10,456 bases of DNA from NCBI GenBank assembly GCA_029945985.1, contig JAQSDP010000490.1:1-10456 (forward strand). Direction: 5' to 3'. A program made the position numbers and the translations under genes. This DNA is from a bacterium (GTDB taxonomy: Bacteria > Acidobacteriota > Blastocatellia > Pyrinomonadales > Pyrinomonadaceae). Below the pieces are notes generated by a model that was given only the letters and a program-made list of their open reading frames with translations, was not told the DNA's origin and made no database searches. Shown here in pieces: positions 1 through 8,285 of this stretch (position 1 is its first letter; every line of letters starts with the position of its first letter).

Positions 1-2377
1 AAATACGGCTTATGCGATATCGCCCGTTCTCCACTGTCAGGTCAGCACCAAGCATCCCGACGGACACCGGATCCTCGCTCGGAACGTCACCTTCACCGGT
101 CAAATACGAGTGCCCGACCGTTAACTCACCGCCGGTCATAGCGATTACATAACCAAGATCAGCGCGGTGGCCGACGTGCTCGACCAGCGGACGATACTTC
201 TCGTAGATGCCTTTCCAGTCGGCGCCGTGCATTTTCTCATCGTAGAAATACTCCCGCTGGACCCGCCACGTTTCACGGAAGATCTGCACCCACTCCGCCC
301 GCGGGTCGACCCGCATTTCGAGCTGCGCTACATTAAGCGGCCCATCACCAACCTTCGCAGGAGCCTCGGTCCCTACGATGCCGAAACTAGGGTTGGCAGG
401 GGAGCCGGCAAGGTAAAGAAGTTTCTTCCTGTCGGCGGAGACCGAGAAACCTCGGATGCCTTCGATGAAAGGCGTCGCTCTGCGTGTTTTGAGCTGGTAT
501 TTTTGCAGCCGCAAGGGGCCGCCGCCAGCCGCGATGGGTTCAGTGAAAAAGAATGATTCCGCGGGGCCCGCAGTAAGATTCCTATAGTCCCTCGCCGGCA
601 CATTTACCGAGATTATTCGCTGACCGATCCCAGCGGGATCGATCTGGATGGTACGGGCTGCCGGGGTGGCCGCCGGGGTAGTCGACGTCGGCGGCTTCGA
701 GGCTTCGCTCGGAGGTGCCTTCTCATCATCTGATTCGGGAAGTAGCGGCGAGGGCTCAGTCGCGCTGAGAACGGCCAGGTAAATAGAACGCCGCACCGGC
801 CGGTCCAAAGAGCTCATCTCAAGCCACCCCGAGCTGGGTCCGTAGTCCGTGCTGGATAGAAAGTAAAGATACTTGCCGCCGGCGTCAAAAGTCGGGGAGA
901 TTGAGTCCGCAAGGCCGTCTGTCACTTGATGTGATTTTTTATCCGCCAGCGAATAGAGAAAGACCGCTCGTAAATGGCTAGGAAGGTTTTTCGAGTAGGT
1001 GATCCATTTTGAATCCGGCGACCAAGAGGCACCGAAGTTGCGGAACGGGTCCGGGTGGATATCGGTATCGATCTTCGCCGCCTGACTGGTCGCCAGTTCG
1101 ATCGTCCACAGATTATCGTGGTTATCTTCGATCAGGATGTGCTTTCCATCCGGTGACCAAGCTGGCTCTGAGTAGAAGCCCGTAGTTGGCAGGGCGATCG
1201 CTTTAGGAGGCGTAATCCCCATCGGCTCGCCGATCATGAGCTGGTATTCACCGCTAGCATCGGACAGCCATGCGAGCTGAGCTCCATCGGGCGACCACGC
1301 CGGGCTTCTATCATGTGCTCCGGTGCTCTGTGTCAGGTTTCGAAAATCCCCCTTTTCTGCGGGCACTGTGAATATCTCCCCTCGGGCTTCGAATGCGGCG
1401 CGAACCCCGGTCGGCGAGAGTACCGAATTGCGGATCATACCCGATACCTTCTTGAACTGGGGACGTGCCCATGGGAGGTCGCCCGTTACCTCGATAATTA
1501 GCCGTCGAGACTGCCCCGTCTTGGCATCTACAAGATGGATATAGCCTGCTTGCTCGTAAACGACAGCATCAGAGCTTGCGGAAGCCGACATGATGTCGAA
1601 ATCATCGTGTTTGGTCAGTTGCGTGACTTGGCGCGTGCCATTCTTATAAGCAAAGAGATTGGCTGTGTGATTGCGGTCGGAGACGAAATATATTGTATCG
1701 CCGACCCACATTGGAAAACTGTCGTTGCTGTTATTCCAGGGAAGCTTCTCGACAGAATGGTCGGCGAGGTTCATCACCGAGATCGGGTGCGTCCGACCAC
1801 CTCGATGATGTCTCCACATGCTTGCCTCCTCCCAGAGCGGGAACATGTGAGTGGATATCTCCTCATAAGCCAACCGTCGGCCGTCGGGCGAGTATGAACC
1901 GGTAAACGCTCGAGGCGGCGGAAGCCGCTCCGGAAGTCCGCCCTCCAACCCGATAGCCCATAACTGGTAATAGGCCGCCTGAGGAGCGCTGGTCCGGACC
2001 GACGAGAAGATCACGCGGCTGCCGTCGGGACTCCAACCTCGTACACGGTCGGCACCCGGGTGGTACGTTAGCCGCTTCGGATCTCCGCCGGACGCCGGCA
2101 CAACATATATGTCCGTGTTGCCTGCTACTGTGGCCGTGAAGGCGATCTGGGAACCGTCAGGCGAGAAAGAAGGGTTGAGCTCCACTCCGGGTGTTGCCGT
2201 TAGCCGTCGGGCCTGCCCTCCGCTGCGTGAAACGGTCCATAGATCGCCCGCATACTCGAACGCCACCAGATCTCGGCTAACCGTCGGATGTCGAAGCAGT
2301 CGCGTGCCTTGTGCGAGCACAGCCCCTGAAACAACGAAACATAGCGATAATGCAAAAATTAGCTGTCGTAGATTCAT
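1..2377 (-). CDS. Tricorn protease-like S41 peptidase, N-terminal 792 codons (C-terminus beyond window)
   Basis: Partial gene read right to left; its 3' end lies beyond the left edge. The ATG at 2377 starts a clear Sec signal peptide (MNLRQLIFALSL..., likely cleavage VLA|QG near residue 22), which fixes the start although no good Shine-Dalgarno is visible. Residues ~25-540 form beta-propeller (PD40/WD40-like) blades marked by SPDG-type motifs near 72, 116, 163, 362, 408 and 453. A Pro/Ser/Thr/Ala-rich linker follows (~540-578). Residues ~690-765 match the tricorn C1 domain, with WRVQREYFYD near 704-713, DWKGIYEKYRPL near 720-731 and VGHSY at 754-758. His756 probably corresponds to the catalytic His of tricorn. 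The PDZ domain begins near 773 (GMLGADL). The Ser nucleophile and Glu of the C2 domain should lie outside the window; bacterial homologues are usually ~1,050-1,100 residues. Expected role: extracytoplasmic breakdown of oligopeptides, with the propeller gating access. Confidence 0.9.
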   Translation of the reverse strand, partial: MNLRQLIFALSLCFVVSGAVLAQGTRLLRHPTVSRDLVAFEYAGDLWTVSRSGGQARRLTATPGVELNPSFSPDGSQIAFTATVAGNTDIYVVPASGGDPKRLTYHPGADRVRGWSPDGSRVIFSSVRTSAPQAAYYQLWAIGLEGGLPERLPPPRAFTGSYSPDGRRLAYEEISTHMFPLWEEASMWRHHRGGRTHPISVMNLADHSVEKLPWNNSNDSFPMWVGDTIYFVSDRNHTANLFAYKNGTRQVTQLTKHDDFDIMSASASSDAVVYEQAGYIHLVDAKTGQSRRLIIEVTGDLPWARPQFKKVSGMIRNSVLSPTGVRAAFEARGEIFTVPAEKGDFRNLTQSTGAHDRSPAWSPDGAQLAWLSDASGEYQLMIGEPMGITPPKAIALPTTGFYSEPAWSPDGKHILIEDNHDNLWTIELATSQAAKIDTDIHPDPFRNFGASWSPDSKWITYSKNLPSHLRAVFLYSLADKKSHQVTDGLADSISPTFDAGGKYLYFLSSTDYGPSSGWLEMSSLDRPVRRSIYLAVLSATEPSPLLPESDDEKAPPSEASKPPTSTTPAATPAARTIQIDPAGIGQRIISVNVPARDYRNLTAGPAESFFFTEPIAAGGGPLRLQKYQLKTRRATPFIEGIRGFSVSADRKKLLYLAGSPANPSFGIVGTEAPAKVGDGPLNVAQLEMRVDPRAEWVQIFRETWRVQREYFYDEKMHGADWKGIYEKYRPLVEHVGHRADLGYVIAMTGGELTVGHSYLTGEGDVPSEDPVSVGMLGADLTVENGRYRISRI

Positions 2378-2714
2378 AGTGCCAACGTTGTGAAGATCCG
2401 TATCGGTTCAACGGCAGGGTGCGAGCCGGATATTGCTGCGAGTGCATTGATATTCTCGATCAGTATTTGACCGGATTGCTCCAACTCCCGCCGGCCACCG
2501 CTTCCGCTTTCTGCACCTTTAGCGATTCAAACCCGGTTAGACCTTCGGACCGACGGGATCTGGCGACATCAACCCGGATGCAAGTTGCTGGAGCCAGGCG
2601 GCGCTTCCTGAAGTACCGCCCGGTCTTCCGGCCGCTTGCTCTGGCTCAAAAGGGAGAATTCTGAGTAATTTACACTGCCAACGAAAGAACCGATGGGCCA
2701 GCCCCTGATAATGA
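2378..2714. other. Gene-free gap between receptor stop and tricorn-like gene
   Basis: This 337-base spacer separates two minus-strand genes. Small open frames here have no recognisable protein similarity. I see no clear rho-independent terminator after the receptor stop and no convincing promoter for the tricorn-like gene. The gap is long enough to hold a separate promoter, so co-transcription of receptor and peptidase cannot be decided from the sequence. Confidence 0.5.
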
Positions 2715-5700
2715 TCAGAACGCGAGCCGAAAACCGAACTGTCCTTCACGCCCCGGCAGCACCTGGGATATATTTCCAAATCCAAAGGTGGTGGAGTTCG
2801 GATTCGTATCTATCGCCGCGGGGTTCTGTCTATTGAGCACATTGAAAAACTCGAAGAAAAGGTCTAATTTCCATCGATCCGAAAAATCGAACCGCTTCGA
2901 GAAACGCATATCGAGATTTATGTATGCTGGAGCCGAGAACTGGTTTCGCTCAGCGTTGCGCACGTCGATACCATTCGAGTTGCCGTTGCCGTCGGGATCG
3001 ATCAGTCCCGGTCCGCCCCAGGTTCGACTGTAATAGAAGCCGCTCTGCGCCCGGAAGATCCCACTGATCTGGAACTGCCATGGCAGCGATACTAGTCCAT
3101 TTACTTGGAACACGTGTGCTAAAGCCAGCCCCGAATTGCCCTTGTCAACGTCCGGACCGTTCCAAAAAGTCCCCGCCTGTGCGACAAAATTACCTCTGCA
3201 GGATGTGTATGATCCGTTCGCATTCGTTTGGCTCGGACAATTAGTGGATACATTGCCGGGATCGACCACGACCGGTACAACGCCGATATAATTGTCTGAC
3301 GGAGCAGAGTTGACCCCGATATTGTTATCCGTCGCTCTCGAATAACCGTAGCTTGCTCCAAGCTGATAGTTGTTGCTGAACCGCTTATTCAGTGCTAGCA
3401 CCAGGCCGTCATACTTTCCTTCGTAATACGGCCCGAACCCGATCTGCTGAGTTCCGGGAGGATCGAAGGCGAGGCCCGTAGCTCTTGATCGATATGCGAG
3501 GTTGGTTGTACGCACGCCGAGGATGTCGCGAATATCCTTGTGGTGATAATCGGCTTCGAAAACAAGATCCTTGGTAAATTGATGCTGCACTCCCACGCTG
3601 AATCCCATCGTGTTGGGGGTCTGGTCCATATCCTCTAGGACGTTGGGCGCTCCGAATGTAGGAATAATTCGGTTGTGCAGATATCCGGTCGATCCGAAGA
3701 CGAAGTACCCCGGGCGATTGATCGCAGCATTTATCCCCGCCAGATACTGATCAGGTGTGAGCCCGGACAACGCCTGAATATTGTTGATCGTGATCACCGA
3801 GTTCGCCGGTATCGGAGCGTGCCCCGCAGCGACCACATTATTAAGCCTGTCTACGCCGATCATTGGTAAAGAGGGAGCTAGTGTGCAACTTAGTCCCTGC
3901 GCGGTAATTTGTGCATCGGTGAGATTATTATTCCACTCATTCGCGAAACAAGGTCCGCTGCCAAGCAACAGGAGTCCTATACTCGAAAAGAAGCCGGGGG
4001 AGCCGTATAATCCGCGAGGAAAAAGAAGGTCCTGGCTCGCAACCTGATTTGCCCCACCGAACTGCGGAACATTTCGCGCAATACCCAGGCGGAACTGGTC
4101 GTAAAATATACCGAACTGTCCGCGAACAACGGTTTTGGTCGTCACGCCCCATGTGGCCCCTACACGTGGAGCAAAATTCTTATTGGCTTCAAACTCAGAG
4201 TCTTTGTCCCATCGCAATCCAAGGCTGACGTTGAGATTGTGCCGGATGCGCCAATCGTCCTGAACAAATAGTCCGTTGTAGTCGTTCCTGATGTGGACCT
4301 CGTCATCAGCCGGCGTCACACCACCCGTGTCAAGAAGAAGCCGGATCCCCGCTTCGGCCGGAGCGAACGCAACAATGTCAGGTACCGTTGCAAACAGTTG
4401 ATTGGCAAGTGTACGAGAGACGAATCCATCAACCTTGGTGTGGATGTAGCTCCATCCAAACTTGATGTCATGGTCACCGAAACGCTTATTGGCGATCGCC
4501 GAGACTGATGTGTATTGCTGATCGAGCATCTGAGGCGTCAGGTTGTTTCCAAAACTAACTGAACCCAAGGCACTTGGAAATCGAAAGGGGCTGAGAACAG
4601 GTACCGAGTAAGGATTGAGTATCGTGCCGCCACCAGTCTCAGGGTGAGCGGGACGAACGTCTGCAGGCTCGCCGCGATATCCGGCACGCAAGGTCACGAT
4701 CCACGGATCTGCTTTATCGCCGAGCAACATCGTGTCTGCGAACCCAAGCATAAGATATCTTGACCCCCTATCTGTTCGGGTCGAAGGAAGACTGTTACCC
4801 GCCGACAGCGGGGCATAGTTGTATATGTTTCCGTTCGTGTAGTTTATCTGCTGGCTCAACGAGTGATTTCCAAGCTCCTGATTCAATTTCAAGAACCCTC
4901 GCGTCTCACGAAATTCAGACGGGGTGTCGAACTCAGATTCAATATCACGAATGATCTGATTTAGCAGAGGGCTGCCCAACGGGGGATACGTGAAGTCGAT
5001 TTGACGATCTTCCGAGATCCTTTCGACTGAGGCGAAAAAGAAAAATTTGTCCTTTAGCAATCTGAAATCCCCTTCACCAAATCCGAAAGTCGGCACTGGT
5101 CCACCCAAGGCGAAGCTATAGTCATAACGCCGCAGATAGGGTGCTTCCGAAGCCGCATCGTCGAGAGAGTTAGACGAATCAAGCGCGTCGTTGCGGAGGA
5201 AGAACGATCCGACTCCGTGAAAGTCATTTCCGCCGGTCTTGGTAATGACATTGACGATAGCTCCTGATGCCTGTCCAAATTCCGCCTTATATCCGGCGGT
5301 CACAACCTGAAATTCCGAGATCGTTTCCTGATTGAACGGGGCGGCGGCTCCTCCATTCACCGCATCCTTATTCCCGTGTCCGTCAATGAAGAAGTTGTTA
5401 TTGCCGCTGCGTTCACCGAGTACCGGACTCGCTCCGTCGCCTTCCGGATCGGCCTGGCGGTTTACGGCGGTGCCGGGGACGAGCTGCAAAAGGTCCAGAT
5501 AGTTGCGACCGTTAACTGGAAGGTCTTGAATCTGTCTTGGAGTTACGGTTGCACCGGTCGCCGGGGAGTCGGTGGTAAGTAGCGGAACGTCACTAGAGAC
5601 GGTGACAACGTCACCGCCAACAGTTCCCACTGTTAGTTGCACATCGAGTGTTACCGTGCGGTTGAGCGTCAGTTCAAGTTTCGAGGATCTTGGCGCAAAG

Positions 5701-6008
5701 CCCGTCTGCATGACCGTTGCCGTATAATCGCCCGCGGGCAGCGCTACCACTCGATAGAATCCGTCCTTGTCGGTCACTGCCGTGCGTTCAGCTCCACTCG
5801 AATCAGAAACAACCTTTACCTGGGCTCCGGCTACCACAGCTCCGTTCGCGTCTGTGACCGTACCTTCGATCGTTGATGTGGTTGTTTGTGCAAACACAGC
5901 CGAACCTAGGAGAAGAAAGGAGGATAACCATGCCGCTCCGAGTCCTAACTTCAAAAACGGCTTAATGAAAAGCTTCTCGACGCCTTCTTTGACAACTTCG
6001 TTCCGCAT
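2715..6008 (-). CDS. Oar-like TonB-dependent outer-membrane receptor
   Basis: Complete 1,097-residue receptor, counted from the ATG at 6008. That start has AGGAGA seven bases upstream and gives a plausible Sec signal (basic N-region, LGLGAAWLSSFLLLG core, VFA|Q cleavage near residue 40). An in-frame ATG at 6083 would add 25 residues, has no good ribosome site and would bury the signal peptide. Domains: carboxypeptidase-regulatory-like beta-sandwich ~45-126 (IEGTVTDANGAVVAGA, DGFYRVVALPAGDY); plug ~135-270 with LPVNGRNYLDLLQLVPG, FFIDGHGNKD and GAIVNVITKTGGNDFHG; then a large barrel ending in GQFGFRLAF with terminal Phe, as outer-membrane barrels do. Two close cysteine pairs in the barrel region may form loop disulfides. 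Family role: TonB/ExbBD-driven uptake; Oar-like members are numerous in Acidobacteria and mostly of unknown substrate. The neighbouring peptidase and amino-acid enzymes suggest a peptide or cell-wall fragment, but that is inference. Confidence 0.93.
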   Translation of the reverse strand: MRNEVVKEGVEKLFIKPFLKLGLGAAWLSSFLLLGSAVFAQTTTSTIEGTVTDANGAVVAGAQVKVVSDSSGAERTAVTDKDGFYRVVALPAGDYTATVMQTGFAPRSSKLELTLNRTVTLDVQLTVGTVGGDVVTVSSDVPLLTTDSPATGATVTPRQIQDLPVNGRNYLDLLQLVPGTAVNRQADPEGDGASPVLGERSGNNNFFIDGHGNKDAVNGGAAAPFNQETISEFQVVTAGYKAEFGQASGAIVNVITKTGGNDFHGVGSFFLRNDALDSSNSLDDAASEAPYLRRYDYSFALGGPVPTFGFGEGDFRLLKDKFFFFASVERISEDRQIDFTYPPLGSPLLNQIIRDIESEFDTPSEFRETRGFLKLNQELGNHSLSQQINYTNGNIYNYAPLSAGNSLPSTRTDRGSRYLMLGFADTMLLGDKADPWIVTLRAGYRGEPADVRPAHPETGGGTILNPYSVPVLSPFRFPSALGSVSFGNNLTPQMLDQQYTSVSAIANKRFGDHDIKFGWSYIHTKVDGFVSRTLANQLFATVPDIVAFAPAEAGIRLLLDTGGVTPADDEVHIRNDYNGLFVQDDWRIRHNLNVSLGLRWDKDSEFEANKNFAPRVGATWGVTTKTVVRGQFGIFYDQFRLGIARNVPQFGGANQVASQDLLFPRGLYGSPGFFSSIGLLLLGSGPCFANEWNNNLTDAQITAQGLSCTLAPSLPMIGVDRLNNVVAAGHAPIPANSVITINNIQALSGLTPDQYLAGINAAINRPGYFVFGSTGYLHNRIIPTFGAPNVLEDMDQTPNTMGFSVGVQHQFTKDLVFEADYHHKDIRDILGVRTTNLAYRSRATGLAFDPPGTQQIGFGPYYEGKYDGLVLALNKRFSNNYQLGASYGYSRATDNNIGVNSAPSDNYIGVVPVVVDPGNVSTNCPSQTNANGSYTSCRGNFVAQAGTFWNGPDVDKGNSGLALAHVFQVNGLVSLPWQFQISGIFRAQSGFYYSRTWGGPGLIDPDGNGNSNGIDVRNAERNQFSAPAYINLDMRFSKRFDFSDRWKLDLFFEFFNVLNRQNPAAIDTNPNSTTFGFGNISQVLPGREGQFGFRLAF

Positions 6009-6015
6009 CTCTAGT

Positions 6016-6021
6016 TCTCCT
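6016..6021 (-). promoter_or_regulatory. Strong ribosome binding site deciding the receptor start
   Basis: On the minus strand AGGAGA lies seven bases before the ATG at 6008. This favours that start over the in-frame ATG at 6083, which has only a weak purine stretch before it. Confidence 0.8.
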
Positions 6022-6165
6022 AAATTGGATGGTTTGAATATCTGAACCTTCGGGATCTCAGCCTTCGCCGAAGCTTTGGGCATCTGGCTATCTCGCTGGA
6101 AGAATATCTTCCATGAGTCTCAGGTGCATCGCACTAAAAGTGTTAATTTTCGGAAAAGCAAGTTA

Positions 6166-6194
6166 TATCTACACCAATTGCTGTCGGTTGTCAA
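6166..6194 (-). promoter_or_regulatory. Candidate sigma70 promoter for the receptor gene
   Basis: On the minus strand a perfect -35 TTGACA (6194-6189) is followed by a 17-base spacer and a -10 of TAGATA (6171-6166). Transcription would start near 6159, giving a leader of about 150 bases before the ATG at 6008. The leader holds a 15-base interrupted palindrome at 6098-6112 (GGAAG-aatat-CTTCC). The box sequences and spacing are seen directly; activity is inferred. Confidence 0.65.
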
Positions 6195-6383
6195 CAAAAT
6201 GCACCACTCTATGCATAATTCAACGCCGCTTTTGAACAAAGGTCCTGCTTCGCAGAGAAATTCGACAGAGAGTGTTCACTATATGCATCATCTGTTGCGT
6301 TTTTTGCAAATATGTCTTACCATCCCGAAACGAACAGAGTTTGGGGCGGCACAGCGTTCGTTTTCGAATGTCGAGGATGATGT
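6195..6383. promoter_or_regulatory. Divergent control region with repeated ATGCA motifs
   Basis: This is the remainder of the intergenic DNA between the divergent receptor and RpiR-type genes. It is AT-richer than the flanking genes. ATGCA occurs at 6199-6203 and 6211-6215, 12 bases apart start to start, and again at 6283-6287. The last two are full ATGCAT palindromes. The first pair lies just upstream of the receptor -35 box. I see no convincing -35/-10 pair for the rightward operon. The motifs are candidate operator half-sites only. Confidence 0.35.
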
Positions 6384-7397
6384 ATGAGGTCAGCATCAAA
6401 AGATAAAACTCCCCGCAAAGTAACGGGCTTAGCCCTATCGGTTGCGGATAATGAATCTTCAACGAACGGATCGGGAACCAATCGGAACAACACGGAGAAG
6501 CAGGAGGCGTTGCTTTCGAAACTCGCTCCGTCACAGTCGAATTTGAGCAGCAGCCGAAAACGGCTCCTCGCAAAGATCCTCGATGAGTCCAATGAAACGT
6601 ACTTTCTATCGTCGCGGGACATGGGAAGGAGGTATGGCGTCAATTCCGCAACGATCATCCGAACAATTCAGGCTCTGGGGTATGAGAAGTTCGCCGATTT
6701 CTCTCAAGACCTACGCGAGCATTTCGTAACCACGATCACCCCATACACCGCGATGAAGGCCGCGGAGCAAACCGCTCTTACCATCGACGATCGCATTCGA
6801 CAGAGTATCGAAAAAGACATCGAGAATCTGACGGACCTGCGCCGGTCCATTGAACCCGAGAAGCTTGTCGAGTTCGCGGGGCGGATAAACATCTCGCAGC
6901 GGATCGTCATCATCGGCATCGATTTTGCGGCATCGCTCGCGCACGCCCTTGCATACGGGCTTGTTCGGCTCGGCTTCGATGCGGACGCTCCGATCGGCAG
7001 CAGCGGGGTGATTCAGAACCGGCTGAAGATAATGACTCCCAAGGATCTTTTGATCGCGATAAGTTTCGGCCGCGGGCTTCGCGAAACGATAGATGCCGTA
7101 AGGACGGCTCGCCGGCGCAATATTCCCAGCTTCGGGATCACAAACAGTGATCAAACGCCGATCGCGAAATATTGTGATTCATACCTGATCGCATCGATAG
7201 CACGCACCTCGTTTATAGATTCGTACGCGGCACCTGTGGCGGCCATCAACGCCCTGCTCGTCGCCTGCGCGCACAGTCAGTCTGCACGCTCGCTTGAGCA
7301 CCTGCGACAATTTGAAGAAGAATATTTTGCGAGTGCTCGGTGGTACAGCGAATCGAAAAACATCAGCCGCCCGGAGATCGAAAGGAAAAACGCATAA
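6384..7397 (+). CDS. RpiR/MurR-type transcriptional regulator with atypical SIS domain
   Basis: A 337-residue regulator. The ATG at 6384 has GAGG seven bases upstream. Residues 1-50 are a polar, low-complexity extension. Residues ~50-120 form the RpiR helix-turn-helix (RKRLLAKILDE, then SRDMGRRYGVNSATIIRTIQALGY at 77-100 and the following FADF). Residues ~165-300 form a SIS fold (RIVIIGIDFAAS, DLLIAISFG, SFGITNSDQTPIAKYCDSYL). SIS domains of this family usually bind phosphosugars through a G-x-G-S-S-type loop and an I-S-x-S-G-x-T loop. Here these read GIDFAAS (178-184) and ISFGRGLRE (226-234), so the usual Ser/Gly/Thr positions are missing. It is the first gene of an operon: the acyltransferase ATG follows three bases after its stop. 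It probably controls that operon and perhaps the divergent receptor gene. The family call is firm; the ligand is unknown. Confidence 0.9.
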   Translation: MRSASKDKTPRKVTGLALSVADNESSTNGSGTNRNNTEKQEALLSKLAPSQSNLSSSRKRLLAKILDESNETYFLSSRDMGRRYGVNSATIIRTIQALGYEKFADFSQDLREHFVTTITPYTAMKAAEQTALTIDDRIRQSIEKDIENLTDLRRSIEPEKLVEFAGRINISQRIVIIGIDFAASLAHALAYGLVRLGFDADAPIGSSGVIQNRLKIMTPKDLLIAISFGRGLRETIDAVRTARRRNIPSFGITNSDQTPIAKYCDSYLIASIARTSFIDSYAAPVAAINALLVACAHSQSARSLEHLRQFEEEYFASARWYSESKNISRPEIERKNA

Positions 7398-7400
7398 GAC

Positions 7401-8267
7401 ATGCCGACCGCTATCGAATCACCGTCCGTAGTTATACGCGATATCGAAAGTGTGGAGGAAATGCGCGCAACTGAAGATCTCCAGATCGAGGCTTGGGGCG
7501 AGGACGATAGAGGCATAGTTCCGCTCAACCAGTTTGCTGCGGCCCGTCACGTCGGAGGGAGTTTGGTCGGTGCGTTCGACAATGAAAAGTTGGTTGGTTT
7601 TGTTTATGGTTTTTGGGGGCACGTGCTCGGACGCATCGTACATCACTCCCATATGCTGGCGGTAAGTTCCGCATATCGTAACCACAACCTCGCGTACCGG
7701 CTAAAGCTTGCTCAGCGAACGAAGGTTTTGGCCGACAAACTCACCGACCGAATAACATGGACCTTCGATCCTCTACAATCGATCAATGCTCATTTCAATT
7801 TCGCGAAGCTCGGTATTGTGTCTGATGTTTATAAGATCAATATCTACGGCGACGCTGGAGCGAGCTTCCTGCATCAGAATGGAACCGATCGACTCTTCGT
7901 TACGTGGCTGATAAAGAGTCAGCGCGTCGAGGAACGAGTAGCTGGAAACTCAGCGTCAGTCGAGAAAAATGACGACGCCTTTCAAGGCTCCGTGCGCTTA
8001 CTGACGAATTCGAATTCCGGCATGCCCGAGCCGCTCGCGGACCTAACGGAACTTACTTCCGCGGACTCAGTCTTGATCGAAGTTCCCACCGATATGATCT
8101 CTATCGAAAGCTCAGATTTTGAGCTGGCTCGGAAATGGCGTGAGGAGTCTCGGAGAGCCTTCTCGGAAGCTATATCGGCGGGATTTGTTGTGACGGAATA
8201 TTTTCGCAAGAACGAGCAGGCCGGAAGTTACCTTCTCCAAAGAAAACGGATCGACGACTTTTTTTGA
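7401..8267 (+). CDS. GNAT-family N-acyltransferase (COG3375 type), candidate amino acid N-succinyltransferase
   Basis: 288 residues, starting three bases after the regulator stop with a weak AAGGA 14 bases upstream, so translational coupling is likely. The N-terminal ~170 residues have a GNAT fold: LVGAFDNEKLVGFVYGF (55-71), then HSHMLAVSSAYRN followed by a helix LAYRLKLAQR (83-106). Next come the COG3375 signatures WTFDPLQSINAHFNFAKLG (120-138) and DRLFVTWLI (163-171). The acyl-CoA pyrophosphate loop, usually R/Q-x-x-G-x-G/A, reads RNHNLA (93-98), with the first Gly replaced by Asn. Residues ~175-288 are a C-terminal extension that I do not recognise. The racemase-like gene starts 18 bases downstream. 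In Geobacillus kaustophilus an N-succinyltransferase of the GNAT superfamily is encoded with N-succinylamino acid racemase, so succinyl-CoA:amino acid N-succinyltransferase is the best guess. Family confident; substrate inferred from context. Confidence 0.82.
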   Translation: MPTAIESPSVVIRDIESVEEMRATEDLQIEAWGEDDRGIVPLNQFAAARHVGGSLVGAFDNEKLVGFVYGFWGHVLGRIVHHSHMLAVSSAYRNHNLAYRLKLAQRTKVLADKLTDRITWTFDPLQSINAHFNFAKLGIVSDVYKINIYGDAGASFLHQNGTDRLFVTWLIKSQRVEERVAGNSASVEKNDDAFQGSVRLLTNSNSGMPEPLADLTELTSADSVLIEVPTDMISIESSDFELARKWREESRRAFSEAISAGFVVTEYFRKNEQAGSYLLQRKRIDDFF

Positions 8268-8285
8268 CGGGCGAAACGGAACGCT

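Noticed and set aside
167..556. Plus-strand 129-codon open frame
   Set aside because: It lies wholly opposite the tricorn-like gene, whose translation shows signal peptide, propeller and C1 motifs; the plus frame has no family features.
2419..2785. Short open frames on both strands in and around the gap before the tricorn-like gene
   Set aside because: They have no recognisable domain or ribosome site, and partly overlap the receptor's 3' end.
6009..6083. Receptor start at the upstream in-frame ATG (6083)
   Set aside because: It has no good ribosome binding site and would place ~49 residues before the signal peptide core. The ATG at 6008 has AGGAGA at ideal distance.
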